Below are positions 12,514 through 23,077 of a stretch of 64,000 nt of DNA, piece after piece (within the stretch, counting starts at the first letter, position 1; every line of letters starts with the position of its first letter). Position numbers and translations under genes: made by a program. Under the pieces are notes generated by a model. That model had not been told where the DNA came from. It ran no database searches and was given only the letters and a program-made list of their open reading frames with translations. This DNA comes from Tetranychus cinnabarinus (lineage: Eukaryota > Arthropoda > Arachnida > Trombidiformes > Tetranychidae). The stretch is taken from NCBI GenBank assembly GCA_022266195.1, contig WHVY01000003.1, positions 8,308,001 through 8,372,000 of the forward strand, given 5' to 3'.

Positions 12514-15500
12514 ATGAAAATTTCCACGATTCTCACCATTCCAATCATCCTTTCGTTGGTCAATTTCATCCACTGTTATGAGCGATGTGGTAAGTTAACG
12601 ATTTTTTGGCCTTTTCCAGGTTTTCGTTTTTCCTTTTTTCCTTATTTCAGTGATTTTTGTAAAAATATCGATTCTTTGAGCTTCTCCAAATTTTCAATTG
12701 TCAACTTGAAGGGTTGACATTTGGTGGTGAAAAAAGTTGCCAATCAAAGTTTCAATTGTTGTTTAACTTCTCTATCAGATTGTGGACGAACAGGAATTCA
12801 AAGGCGAGTTTTTGGAGGAAATGAAACTTATCATAATCAATATCCATGGATGGCTCATTTAAGGTGAGAATATCGTGAAATTAATCTTTCTTTTTCCACA
12901 AAAGGTTCCTTCATCTCTTTGATTACTCCAAGTTGCTCTGTTGGTGCAAAGATGAATGTAAAAGGTGAACAGGAACATTGAAACAAAATTTTCAATCACA
13001 TTTTTGAATATGAATTATTATCTTGATCATGTTTTTTGCTGCTTTTCAGGTTCATTCCTAGTTGATAATAAGCCAAAGATATTCAGTTCAAGGCTTGTCT
13101 TTTTTTCTCTCCTTTCTCTCTGTAAAGTTGAAAAGTTTCATTCAGATTTGTATTTTTTCCTGGAAACTGTTGAGATTGGAAAAGATTGAAAAATTTGAAG
13201 AGAAAAAAATTTCTTTTTCTCTTTACATTTTTTCTTCCATTCTTTTCACTCTTCTTTTCATCATTTTATTCATCACTCTTTTTCCTTTTCTCTACTCCTT
13301 GTCTGTTCCAAATTTTTCCAAGTTCATTCATGAGTTAAACTTGAATCGAAACAGTTGCACAGTTGATGAGGAGAACAGGGAAAGAAAGAAAAATGGAAAT
13401 TCATGAAATTCATATATCAATATCATGGTTGATGGTAAATTGAAAGGTTTTGTAATCTACTTTTCACTTTACCTTTTCAACCAACTGTCAACCTATTCTG
13501 GTTAATGGTGTAACCATTTTTTGCTTTTACAGACAATTTACAGTTAATTTGGGTAAACTGGTTAATTTGTAGTCCAACAATGAGGTAAAATTGGGCAATT
13601 TTGTGATCCAATTTTCCGATTTACATGATTTACTATTCAATTTTTTCACCTTTCACTTTTGTTGCAATTTCAATGGATTCAATGTTTTTATATATTTTTA
13701 GTCAACAATTAAAGGCGTCTGGTCAAGTTCAAGATTGAGTCGATTGTTACAGTTTGCTCGACAATTGCTCTTTATACACTTTTCAATATCAACATTTCAA
13801 AACACTTTGTTTACCAAATTGTCAATTGATTGGCCATTTTAGCAATTCAATAATTCAATCTACTTTTACATCGTAAATCAAATTGTTTACTATTCAGATC
13901 ACCGAGATGTAAATCAATGATGGAAATTTTCGTTTTGTCAGTTTTGTCGTTATTTTGTTTGCTTCAATTTTCACAGTTCATTATCTTTACTCAATGTAAG
14001 TTCATTTCCATGGCTTTTTATGGTCTTGACTTGAATTGTTGCCTGACTTTGGATTGTTATCTTTGATTCATGCAAATTTAAGTGATTTTAATGATCCAGT
14101 GTTGCTATCAGACAATTCAGGTAACATTTCATGTCAACCTTATTAATGGTAATAACCAATAATGTAAAAATATCAAAATATCCATTTTCAAAATTGATTT
14201 AGACTTGGTAAATTGTTTCAAACATTGAATCACTTTGATGGATTTAGGTGTTGATCAATATTCATTGCTGGAGCAATGGCTCATTTCTAGGCTTTTATGT
14301 TCCTTTTTTCATCCAAAATTCCAAAAATTGCTCCTCTCTAGAAGATTGATTTTGTCTCGGCAATTCTCCGTTTAAATCTTGGTTTGGTTTATCCAGTTGA
14401 TTAATTGAAGGAAGATGATGTGATGATGTTTTGATTGTGTTAATTACATGGGATGAATAATTTAGAAACAAAAGTTCAAATCAATAATTTTCATTAATCA
14501 TGATTTTAATCACAACTGATGTTTTAAAATCTGAATGGGAAATAGTCAATATATTTGACAGTTTAAGAGACAAAGCGATGAATATCAGGTTAATGATTAA
14601 CTCGATTTAATTTTCACAAATAATGATCTTTGAAGGGTTAAAAAGACGATTTTACAATAAAAAATGTGTGAAAGTGAGGTCAAATAATGTTAAACCTTGT
14701 CTCATCTTTTAAATCCAAAGAGGCTGGTTTGGACCTTGTATTTAAATCACTAATTAACCCAATTATGTGAATTAAATGATTCTATATTTTGGATTTTCTC
14801 TTTAATTTTCATCAGATTCTATGATCATGTTGGTTCGACGCAATATGGTTTATGCGGTGGTTCATTGATTGATCATCAGCACATAATCACAGCAGCTCAT
14901 TGTGTCCACGATGCATCTGGTAATCCAAGGAATGTTGACGCTGTCCATGTTTATCTAGGAGCTCATAATTTATATCATCTTCCGAAGGTTCGCCGTGTGG
15001 AGAAATTTATCCTTCCAAAAAATTACAACTTCGCTCGACCGGTTCACAATGACTTTGCCATTCTCAAATTAGTCAAACCAGTTAAATTCAATGACAAAAT
15101 ATCTCCCATTTGTATACCCAAAAGTGATGACGAACCATATCGTAAATTGAGGGTTGCAGGATGGGGTCATTTAGGTCCAAACCAGAAAACAGCAAAAACA
15201 TTACAGCATGTTGACGTTTACCATGTTAGAAGTAAGTTGTTTGAAATTTAATCCCATGAGTACTTTTGATACAATAGACTGGAAGAATCCATCAGACGAT
15301 TTTATAAACCGTAATTCATAAGAAACACTGTGAAGAGAAAAGAAAATCATTAATATAATTTGTTTTTTCACCTTTTTAGATAGCAAATGTTACGAGATGG
15401 TTAAAGATTATATTTACTCAAATTATGCTATTGTACGACGGAATCCGGAAAAATACAAGATCCCGCCTATCCATGAAAATCACATGTGTGCTGTTGATGG

Positions 15501-15711
15501 TAACACTGGTGGTGATGCTTGCCAAGGCGATTCTGGTGGTCCTTTGATGTATTTAAATCCAAACAATAATCGTTTCTATTTGATTGCACTTGTCTCTGGT
15601 GCCTATGATCAATGTGGAGATAAACATACTCCTGGATTTTATACGCTGGTTCGTAATTTTAGGTACATGATAAGAGATTTGGCGCCGCATAGTCACATTT
15701 GCCATTATTAG
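12514..15711 (+). CDS. Secreted trypsin-like serine protease (S1A), intact copy
   Basis: Four exons join without a break into 302 residues: 12514-12589, 12779-12863, 14816-15231 and 15380-15711, all with GT..AG junctions and matching phases. Residues 1-20 are a signal peptide. A short pro-region with CDCGRTGIQRR leads to the activation site R35|VFGG. The catalytic triad is complete: H82 in TAAHC, D133 in HNDFAIL and S244 in GDSGGP. D238, six residues before the serine, is the trypsin S1-pocket aspartate and predicts cleavage after Arg or Lys. There is no clip, CUB or LDL-A domain, so a digestive, cuticular or haemolymph role cannot be told apart. Exons 3-4 and part of intron 2 are duplicated at 33363-34258. 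Confidence 0.93.
12864..14815. other. Intron 2 of the serine protease
   Basis: A 1.95 kb T-rich intron. The frames at 12965-13406 are pyrimidine-rich and look like chance. From 14104 onward the intron is repeated at 21428-22102. The bases AATG at 14775-14778 are the empty target site at which the LTR element sits in the other copy. Confidence 0.85.
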
Positions 15712-16919
15712 TCTGTTCAATTTAATAATTAATTGTTTGTACAGTAGCTAGTTGATTACAATATTATTGATTGAGAAGCACAAAAGTAAATAATAAAATT
15801 AACAATTTCACAAACTGGATGATCAAGAAGAGGTAAAACAATGCTTAATGAAAATGCAGCAAAAATCTGGTTGCATCAGCTGTTTACCCACAAAATTACC
15901 TTCTCTCTTATTGTGCGACATTCAAATTTGATTATCATCATTTGTGTTGATAAACTCTGTTAATTTTGAATAATAGTCAAGTAATTCTAGACTAATTATA
16001 TTATATGTGTATATTTATTGTAACCATTATAATTAAAATTATTGATCGCGTTTTTTATACCTTATTCCGTTTCTCCTGCTCAACGCTCCGTTTTAAACCA
16101 ATTTGTTTTCACCCAATTAAAGGATTATTTGAATTAACTGAGCTTTTTGTACGATTATTATCATCGTCATTAAGAATAGTCATTTTCAATTGAATATATT
16201 ATCTTGTGCTGCAGATGGATTGATTACTCAAATCAATGAACCATGTTACCACAAATTGTTTCATTTTCTTATTTTTTGTTGAAATTATTTCCGATTCTTA
16301 TTTAATTACTAACTGATTACTACTTGAATTTGTCAATATGATAAACTTGAAAATGATTGTGATTATTCTACAAATAATGTTGAAGTAAATCAAACTTTAG
16401 GGTCGTTTCGTAAACAATTGGTAAACCTGTTCATTACCATTATAATCGCAGAAGTTGGACGCATTATGCAGTCAAGTATTTGGAAACATAAACAATCAAT
16501 AATCGGCTGTAATAATCAATCCAATTGTTACAAGTTTAATAAGATATAATAACACTTGATATTATTTTTTGGAGGACAATGAATTTGTCTTGCTTTTCAA
16601 TCAATTAAAGTCTAGGAACAATTCATTATTTCTAGATCATTATTTAAGATTCAATCAATTATGGATCACAATTTTCTCATTGCCTGATTAATCTCATCAA
16701 TAAAACCACATTAAAATGTTGTATAATATCTATTTTGATAAACAAAAGGAGAAAAATCAACATTGCTTGCTGAGATATGCCTTTTGCATGTAATTTATTA
16801 TTTTAAAGAGGATAATCTAGAAAACAAAAGTATTTCTAAGCGATAAATACCATTAATCATGATTGTAATCACAATTGATGGCTTACCATCCAAAGGGGAA
16901 GAATAAAAGTCTCGACTCT
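15712..16919. other. Intergenic between convergent protease and NDUFB5 copy
   Basis: AT-rich DNA between two 3' ends. It contains the probable protease polyadenylation signal at 15792-15797. The 62-codon frame at 16005-16193 has no coding character. The same sequence recurs at 34259-35466. Confidence 0.75.
15792..15797 (+). terminator. Probable polyadenylation signal of the protease
   Basis: AATAAA lies about 80 bases after the stop codon of the serine protease; the copy sits at 34339-34344 behind the truncated protease. Confidence 0.55.
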
Positions 16920-17335
16920 CTATTTTTTATCAAATGGATTACTTGACAAAAATTTTTTGGGTTCGCTAACTCCTGGGAAATCAGGTGCAGGGTCTGGTTG
17001 TGTAAGATGGTAACCAAATGGTGGACCTTGAATAAGAGCTTCCTCATCAAACCGTTGTCTATCAGAAAGCATAATTCTGCTCGGAGCTTGATCAATTGGC
17101 ACATAAAACCAAGACGCTGAATCTTGCTTTTTCCTCATAATATTTTCAATCCTATCCTTGAATCTGTACATAAATTCCTCCTCTCGATCCAGGTAATGTT
17201 CAGTGAGATGCCTCTCATAATGCACTCTGTAATCACCATATAAATGCTTTGCAAGAAATCGTCTAATAGGGTGCCTTTCATATTCCCAATATTGAGGTTC
17301 ATAACCTTCTGGTATATCAGCAAGCTCAGCTGGTG
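16920..17335 (-). pseudogene. NDUFB5 exon 2 copy, lacking exon 1
   Basis: This is a duplicate of the second coding exon of NDUFB5 (see the intact gene at 35467-36161). The exon frame is open from its acceptor (cag at 17338-17336) to the stop, with LADIPEGYEPQYWEYERHPI and the rest of the family C-terminus unchanged. Homology stops 38 bases beyond the acceptor at the MITE and duplication edge, so the exon for the mitochondrial targeting and membrane segment is missing. A first-codon-base difference (CA against CG) changes nothing at the protein level. Without a promoter or first exon it is probably silent, although a fusion transcript is conceivable. Confidence 0.88.
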
Positions 17336-17381
17336 CTGTTGACAAAAGAAGAGCACAAAACACAATTGTCAATGATAATTA

Positions 17382-17767
17382 CAGGGCTATTCAGCTATTT
17401 TTACCGATGTTAAACGGCTATATCTTGGCCTGTGATTGACCTTGAGGGGTCAGATTTTTTATAATTAAATTTTGCCGATACTTATTTGCTATATTTCAAT
17501 GTCAAGGTCATTCAAGGTCATTTGTCGGAAATCGCTCCTAATGCTATTAGAGGTCAAACGAAGGGTGCATAATAATTTTCAAGGTCAAATTATCGTATTG
17601 GTCAAGTTTGCTTGCTCTGTTATAAGCGTAACCTTGAATGACCTTGACCTTGAAATATAGCAAATAAGTATCGGCAAAATTTAATTATAAAAAATCTGAC
17701 CCCTCAAGGTCAATCACAGGCCAAGATATAGCCGTTTAACATCGGTAAAAATAGCTGAATAGCCCTG
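17382..17767. mobile_element. MITE with 139-bp terminal inverted repeats
   Basis: The 386-bp element begins with CAGGGCTATTCAGCTATT and ends with the reverse complement. The arms at 17382-17520 and 17629-17767 pair over 139 bp with about two mismatches. It is flanked by TA on both sides (17380-17381, 17768-17769), and copy B of the duplication shows the uninterrupted TA, which confirms the insertion and target duplication. The middle 108 bp encodes nothing. CAGGG ends with a TA duplication suggest mobilisation by a Tc1/mariner-type transposase, but that is inference. It lies a few bases from the edge of the duplicated block. Confidence 0.93.
17437..17712. promoter_or_regulatory. Seven TCAAGGTCA nuclear-receptor monomer sites in the MITE
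   Basis: The 9-mer TCAAGGTCA or its complement occurs at 17437-17445, 17502-17510, 17512-17520, 17579-17587, 17639-17647, 17645-17653 and 17704-17712. This matches the extended half-site bound by FTZ-F1/SF-1 and ERR monomers. The occurrences are seen directly; any binding or effect on neighbouring genes is inference. Confidence 0.5.
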
Positions 17768-18007
17768 TATAATATGTTTATTGATAGTGATTTTTTCATC
17801 CTACCCTTTTCTCCTCTTCATCATTTCTCTTCCCAATTACTCTTGATTATTAAGTTCTTTATCATCTCTCACTCTACTCTGCCTCTCTTTCTCTTTTCTC
17901 TCTCTTTCCCATCCTATTCATAAATGTGATTATGTATTGATTATTATTAGTGGAATAATTTGATTTTTCCGTAGTTTAAATTCTTAAATTAAAAATTTAA
18001 TACTCAG

Positions 18008-20456
18008 TGAAAAGTTGAAACCTAAACAATCAACATATAAACAGATAAACAACTTTACTGACAATTTAACCTCTCTGAGATCAACTAATTTAACAATTAG
18101 TAACGGTGTTGGCTCAGAAAAAATCAAAATTACTGGTGATAGTCCTACCAAAACAACTAGTTGCACTTCAAATGTGACTGTAAATGGGAACAGTAGCTGT
18201 TCTGACACCACCGACTCTTCTAACAATACAATCAATATTGAAAATCATCAAGACAACAGTGATAATTACAGCAAAAGTCAAAATAGACCAGACATTAATG
18301 TGACAGAATCATCTCCCGTAACCAAATCATCATTGAACCTGCCAAGAGAAATTTCTCACACTCAAGATTTTTCTAATAATTTGAATGGTCATTCAAACAA
18401 CAGCCAATCTAAAACGGTGATATCAACCACAAACCATATCTCTTCGTCTCTTGTCCCATCTAGTAAAGTCAACTCGTTTGTCTTTCATTAGCTTCATCAT
18501 CCGCACAAATGTTATCACTCTCATCTGCAGCTGCTGCTCATGGAACTCTACGCAAAAGCCATCATAGATCTTATTCCGATGCAACAGGATCGTTACATAG
18601 TATTTCAAATTCAGGCCCCTCATCAATTGCAGCATCACTGCTCAATCCTTCCAGAACTTTGGGTGATTTAACCTCTGGTCATGCTTTTGATAATGGATGT
18701 GTTTGTTTCAACAGCTGTGCCGGTGTTTGCAATGATTTGAGAGGTGAAAAAGTACTATGTCATTGCGGTGCTCCTCGACTCACAGCCGAATATGAGTTCA
18801 TAAAATGTCTAATGTTGATTTCAACTAGATTACAGAAAATTGCATCCAAAGATGTTAAAACTCAACGTTTAATGGCCGAACTTTCCATTCTCAATCTTAA
18901 TTTACCTGCTCGAGTCTGGCTGCCTATCTATTCATTCCGCCATATGATTGTACGAGTACCTCCAGGAGCAGCGGTTCTTCTAAATTCTAAGGATAAAGCT
19001 CCCTATTTAGTTTACTTTGAAGCTGTTGAATTAGCTGGTGACATTAATTCAACGCCTTTACCAACTAAAGTTATCAATAGCTTACGGCAAACCCGATCAG
19101 AAGAAAATTTAGTTAATTATTGCTCTCGGCGGGATGCTGCTACAAATGGCGAAATACCATCAAAGTTCACCCTTTTTCCTTCAGTTGACAATCATTCTGA
19201 TGACTGTTGGAGTCATGAAGATGATAACATTTGCAAACACTATTCCTCCTGCTCGGAGGAAGAAAAAGATACTTTATCACAATTATCATCACAAGAATCG
19301 CTTACATCAACTGAAGATATTGTTAAAAATAACAGTATTTTCATGGCTGCTAGTGATATTAGGAGAAGATTGTCTGAATCAGTCAATCAGCCTAAAACAA
19401 ACTTTACTATGGATCCGGATGACCCGTCTGCTGCCTTTCTGAAAGAGCCGTTAGATGAGAAGGTTGCACGTATCAGAGAATCATCACCTTATGGGCATCT
19501 TCAAGGATGGAGATTAGTTGCTGCTATCATTAAATGTGGCGATGATTTAAGACAGGAAATAATGGTCCATCAATTTTTAGTGAATTTACAAAAAATTTGG
19601 GAAAAAGAACATGTTCCTCTCTGGTTACGCCCTTATAAAATTATGGTTCAGCTGATCATGGAATCATTGAGCCTATCCTTAACAGCATATCATTGCATCA
19701 AGTTAAAAAACACTCCAAGATGTCTTTATATGAATATTTCCTCAAAGAATTTGGACCAACTAACAGTGAATCATTCTTAACTGCGCAAAGAAATTTTGTC
19801 CAGAGTTGTGCAGCTTATTGTATAGTTTCATATTTGATACAAGTTAAAGATAGGTAGGTTCAATGTTTAACAAATACTCAGTTCAATAAGGTTCAAAGTC
19901 TTATCGCTTATCTTAAATCTAAATTTGTTTAAATTTTATCTTTTTTGATTGAAGACACAATGGTAACATACTCTTGGATTCAGAAGGTCATATAATTCAC
20001 ATAGACTTTGGTTTTATTTTATCAATATCTCCAAAAAATCTTGGTTTCGAAAATTCGCCTTTTAAACTTACTCATGAATTCGTTGAGGTAAATATGACTT
20101 TGATAATGAAAAGACTTCAAACGTCTAATTACTGTTTGTTTATTTTACAGGTCATGGGAGGATTGGATAGTGATATTTTTAAATATTTTAAAATATTAAT
20201 TTTACAAGGCTTAGTGGCAGCCAGAAAACACCACGATTGTTTGTTAACCCTGGTTGAGATAATTCAAGCTAATTGCCAATTACCCTGTTTCAAAACTGGT
20301 GCTAGCACGATAATGTCATTAAAGGATCGTTTCCATATTGGAATGGCAGAGGAACAGTTGCAGCAATATGTTGAAAATATGGTCGAATCGAGCATCAATT
20401 CACTGACTACTAAAATTTATGATGGATTTCAATATTTAACTAATGGTATATTATAA
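18008..20456 (+). pseudogene. Phosphatidylinositol 4-kinase beta, 5'-truncated and frameshifted
   Basis: PI4KB makes PI4P at the Golgi. Recognisable parts are a Ser/Asn-rich linker, SYSDATGS, the block LNLNLPARVWLPIYSF, VLNSKDKAPYLVYFE, DIRRRLSE, SPYGHLQGW, IKCGDDLRQE, the catalytic loop KDRHNGN, DFGFILS and the family end YDGFQYLTNGI. The exons appear to be 18008-18462, 18492-19853, 19955-20087 and 20151-20456. Three defects are seen. The N-terminal lipid-kinase-unique helical part and the start codon are absent. A 29-base gap (18463-18491, gt..ag) must be removed to keep frame, which is very short for an animal intron. One base is missing after PYKIMV, near 19644-19647, and shifts the frame, which then ends at a stop at 19778-19780. 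The other kinase motifs remain intact beyond it. It is either a young pseudogene or a real gene with a base error. Confidence 0.85.
18147..18462. repeat. PI4KB linker segment, repeated downstream
   Basis: These 316 bases recur at 21109-21424 at a constant offset of 2962, with three substitutions that I could see (around 18290-18292 and 18361). The right edge, at 18462, is exactly the last base before the putative gtaaag donor. Confidence 0.93.
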
Positions 20457-20917
20457 ATGGGCAAATGGTAATAAAGCAGATGATGCTGATTTCGTACTAT
20501 CTCGGGCAAGATATGACTAGATTGCAAGCAACCAAAAAAAAACAGACGGGATCAACCAAATCAAAATTGAAGAGAAAAATTATTTTAAAGAAACTTAAAA
20601 AGTTTCATTCTTTTTTACTCACAAAAGCAATGCTCTGTTTTTGCTCAACTTGTTTTGTTGTTCTCATTTTCTCTCATCTCTGTAAGAAAACATAAATTGC
20701 TTTCATCGTTTGTAAAATGTTCATTCATTTTTGTGACTGAAGCTAAAAAATGTTGTGTTCCGGAAACGAAAATGAATAACTAGCGAAAAACAAAGCATGA
20801 AAACAAAAATAAGTGAAGTGCCTCAATTAAATTGAAACTTTAATCATTGCAGTAAATTTTTTAAATTTTATTCAAATCATTTTCACCGATATAATTCTTT
20901 TTCTATCGAAATTTCTT
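20457..20917. other. 3' flank of PI4KB
   Basis: This holds the probable 3' UTR. AATAAA occurs at 20470-20475, only 14 bases past the stop, and no better signal is obvious. The frame at 20465-20695 is Lys/Phe-rich and not convincing. A convergent gene fragment begins at 20918. Confidence 0.6.
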
Positions 20918-21108
20918 TCAGGGTTGAATAAATCCAGTTGTTATTCGACCAGAGGAGTCAACACGTTTAACAGTAACCCCATTGAATGATTTAGCTTGAC
21001 TATTTGTATTTGAAATAACCTTTGAATTCCCAGAACTAAATGATGATCCATTTTCATGGACAATATTTTGGCTGGTTGATGGTATAGACAATGATGAACT
21101 AGTTTCCC
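20918..21108 (-). pseudogene. 3'-terminal piece of an unidentified convergent gene
   Basis: A minus-strand frame ends with a stop at 20918-20920 and reads upstream through a Ser/Asn-rich stretch (SSSLSIPSTSQNI, SKVISNTNSQ) to VKRVDSSGRITTGFIQP at the C-terminus. It stays open up to the rearrangement junction at 21108/21109, where kinase-gene sequence begins, so it is cut off on its 5' side. Its polar, low-complexity composition looks like the tail of a cytoskeletal or regulatory protein, but I do not recognise the family. Its tail-to-tail position beside PI4KB suggests that it came along from the native PI4KB locus. Confidence 0.45.
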
Positions 21109-21424
21109 ACCAAAACAACTAGTTGCACTTCAAATGTGACTGTAAATGGGAACAGTAGCTGTTCTGACACCACCGACTCTTCTAACAATACAATCAATAT
21201 TGAAAATCATCAAGACAACAGTGATAATTACAGCAAAAGTCAAAATAGACCACCCATTAATGTGACAGAATCATCTCCCGTAACCAAATCATCATTGAAC
21301 CTGCCAAGAGAAATTTCTCATACTCAAGATTTTTCTAATAATTTGAATGGTCATTCAAACAACAGCCAATCTAAAACGGTGATATCAACCACAAACCATA
21401 TCTCTTCGTCTCTTGTCCCATCTA
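21109..21424. repeat. Second copy of the PI4KB linker segment
   Basis: It matches 18147-18462. The left junction with the minus-strand gene fragment lies between two AACTAGTT octamers (21097-21104 and 21117-21124). The right junction leads within three bases into protease intron sequence. The frame stays open but belongs to no complete gene. Confidence 0.93.
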
Positions 21425-21427
21425 TCA

Positions 21428-22102
21428 GCTATCAGACAATTCAGGTAACATTTCATGTCAACCTTATTAATGGTAATAACCAATAATGTAAAAATATCAA
21501 AATATCCATTTTCAAAATTGATTTAGACTTGGTAAATTGTTTCAAACATTGAATCACTTTGATGGATTTAGGTGTTGATCAATATTCATTGCTGGAGCAA
21601 TGGCTCATTTCTAGGCTTTTATGTTCCTTTTTTCATCCAAAATTCCAAAAATTGCTCCTCTCTAGAAGATTGATTTTGTCTCGGCAATTCTCCGTTTAAA
21701 TCTTGGTTTGGTTTATCCAGTTGATTAATTGAAGGAAGATGATGTGATGATGTTTTGATTGTGTTAATTACATGGGATGAATAATTTAGAAACAAAAGTT
21801 CAAATCAATAATTTTCATTAATCATGATTTTAATCACAACTGATGTTTTAAAATCTGAATGGGAAATAGTCAATATATTTGACAGTTTAAGAGACAAAGC
21901 GATGAATATCAGGTTAATGATTAACTCGATTTAATTTTCACAAATAATGATCTTTGAAGGGTTAAAAAGACGATTTTACAATAAAAAATGTGTGAAAGTG
22001 AGGTCAAATAATGTTAAACCTTGTCTCATCTTTTAAATCCAAAGAGGCTGGTTTGGACCTTGTATTTAAATCACTAATTAACCCAATTATGTGAATTAAA
22101 TG
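21428..22102. repeat. Segmental duplication, copy B, left part (protease intron 2)
   Basis: It matches 14104-14778. It ends at the LTR element target site AATG (22099-22102), after which the duplicated block resumes at 33322. Confidence 0.95.
22099..22102. repeat. Target site duplication, left
   Basis: AATG, repeated at 33322-33325; copy A shows it once at 14775-14778. Confidence 0.92.
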
Positions 22103-23076
22103 TGAAGGGTAGAGTTACCCAAGAACAATCCCATTAATCATTTTGTTTAATTTCATTTGTTTAGCTTTAAAGCTTTATCTTTCTTTTCTTTAAAATTTGG
22201 TATAATCATAAAATTGGTTTTTGTAATTTTGTATTAATCCCTAGCAATGACATCATAAGATTGTTTACTGTTGTCACAGAGATGGTGACCATAGCTTTGA
22301 AGCTTACACAATTCTTCCTTTTCCTTATTCTATTGTTCCTTCCTTCCGTTACAAATCATATATAAGGGGTTAATTGATTTCAGTTTAATTGTCTTATAAT
22401 TGTCTTTTCTGAACCTAATAATTCTGTTAAATGTGATAATCTCTCTTCTTGAGTTACACAGTTTCTGGTTATAAAACCTTTTTCTTCATCTAATTCAGTT
22501 TTTATGTTTAAATAAATTTGGTTAATTTTCTAGTTTTAAAACTTCCAATTGTGCTTCTAATTCTCCTTTATTTGTGCTACTTGAGACTTAAGTCTAATCG
22601 TCCTGTTCGATAAAATTCAAGTGATGCTAGAGCTGAAAGCTATCGAGTTAGTCGTGATAATTTTGATACTTTGGGTCGAGATAGAAGCCTCTGAGTTAAG
22701 CTTATTTTGGTTCCAGTTTGGTGACTATTCTGTCTAAAGCTTTCAAGCTAATCTTGCAACAGTTCATCTTGCTTTCTAAAGCTAATAAAGTTCAAGTCTT
22801 GTGACTGTCCAGTTTAAACATTCCTGTCCTAAGACAACATTTTCCAGTTTGACCAGATTTGTGGTTTGTGGTTTCTGCTAATCCTAGCTTAGAAATTCTA
22901 CCTTTTGTTTGACTTTGACTCAATAGTTTTGAAACTGTGATCCTAAAAGAACCTGAATATTCAGGATTTGAAGGGCTGAATAAATCTTCTGAGTTTGCTG
23001 CTGAATTCAACTTTAATTGTGATTAAATTTAATTGTGTTCGCGTTTTTTAAACGATTAAGAAATTGTAACCTTTCA
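22103..23076 (+). repeat. 5' LTR (974 bp)
   Basis: It starts TGAAGGGTAGAGTTACC and ends CCTTTCA. It holds a TATA-like box at 22359-22366 and AATAAA at 22511-22516 and 22979-22984. I found no difference from the 3' LTR in the parts compared. Confidence 0.96.
22359..22366 (+). promoter_or_regulatory. LTR TATA box
   Basis: TATATAAG, followed by GGGG, is the best core-promoter candidate in U3. The same box in the 3' LTR is at 32604-32611, where it could drive transcription into the flanking protease exons. Confidence 0.55.
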
Positions 23077-23077
23077 A

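Larger units (their letters stand above)
14104..17773. repeat. Segmental duplication, copy A
   Basis: Copy A runs from within protease intron 2, through exons 3-4 and the intergenic DNA, to the NDUFB5 exon 2 acceptor region. The same sequence occurs at 21428-22102 and 33322-35932. Base offsets are constant (7324 on the left part, 18547 on the right). In the parts I compared the copies are almost identical; near the right end I saw two substitutions (17334 and around 17349). Copy A alone carries the MITE at 17382-17767. Identity resumes for four bases after the MITE (17770-17773) and then stops. Confidence 0.93.

Noticed and set aside
12965..13406. Overlapping frames of 74 and 114 codons in protease intron 2
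   Set aside because: Pyrimidine-tract translations lying inside a well-defined intron.
18146..22102. Idea that the kinase, tail and intron pieces form one new chimeric gene
   Set aside because: The tail piece is on the opposite strand and frames do not join across the junctions.
22792..23010. 72-codon minus-strand frame in the 5' LTR, repeated at 33037-33255
   Set aside because: It is antisense inside the LTR and identical in both only because the LTRs are; nothing about it looks like a protein family.
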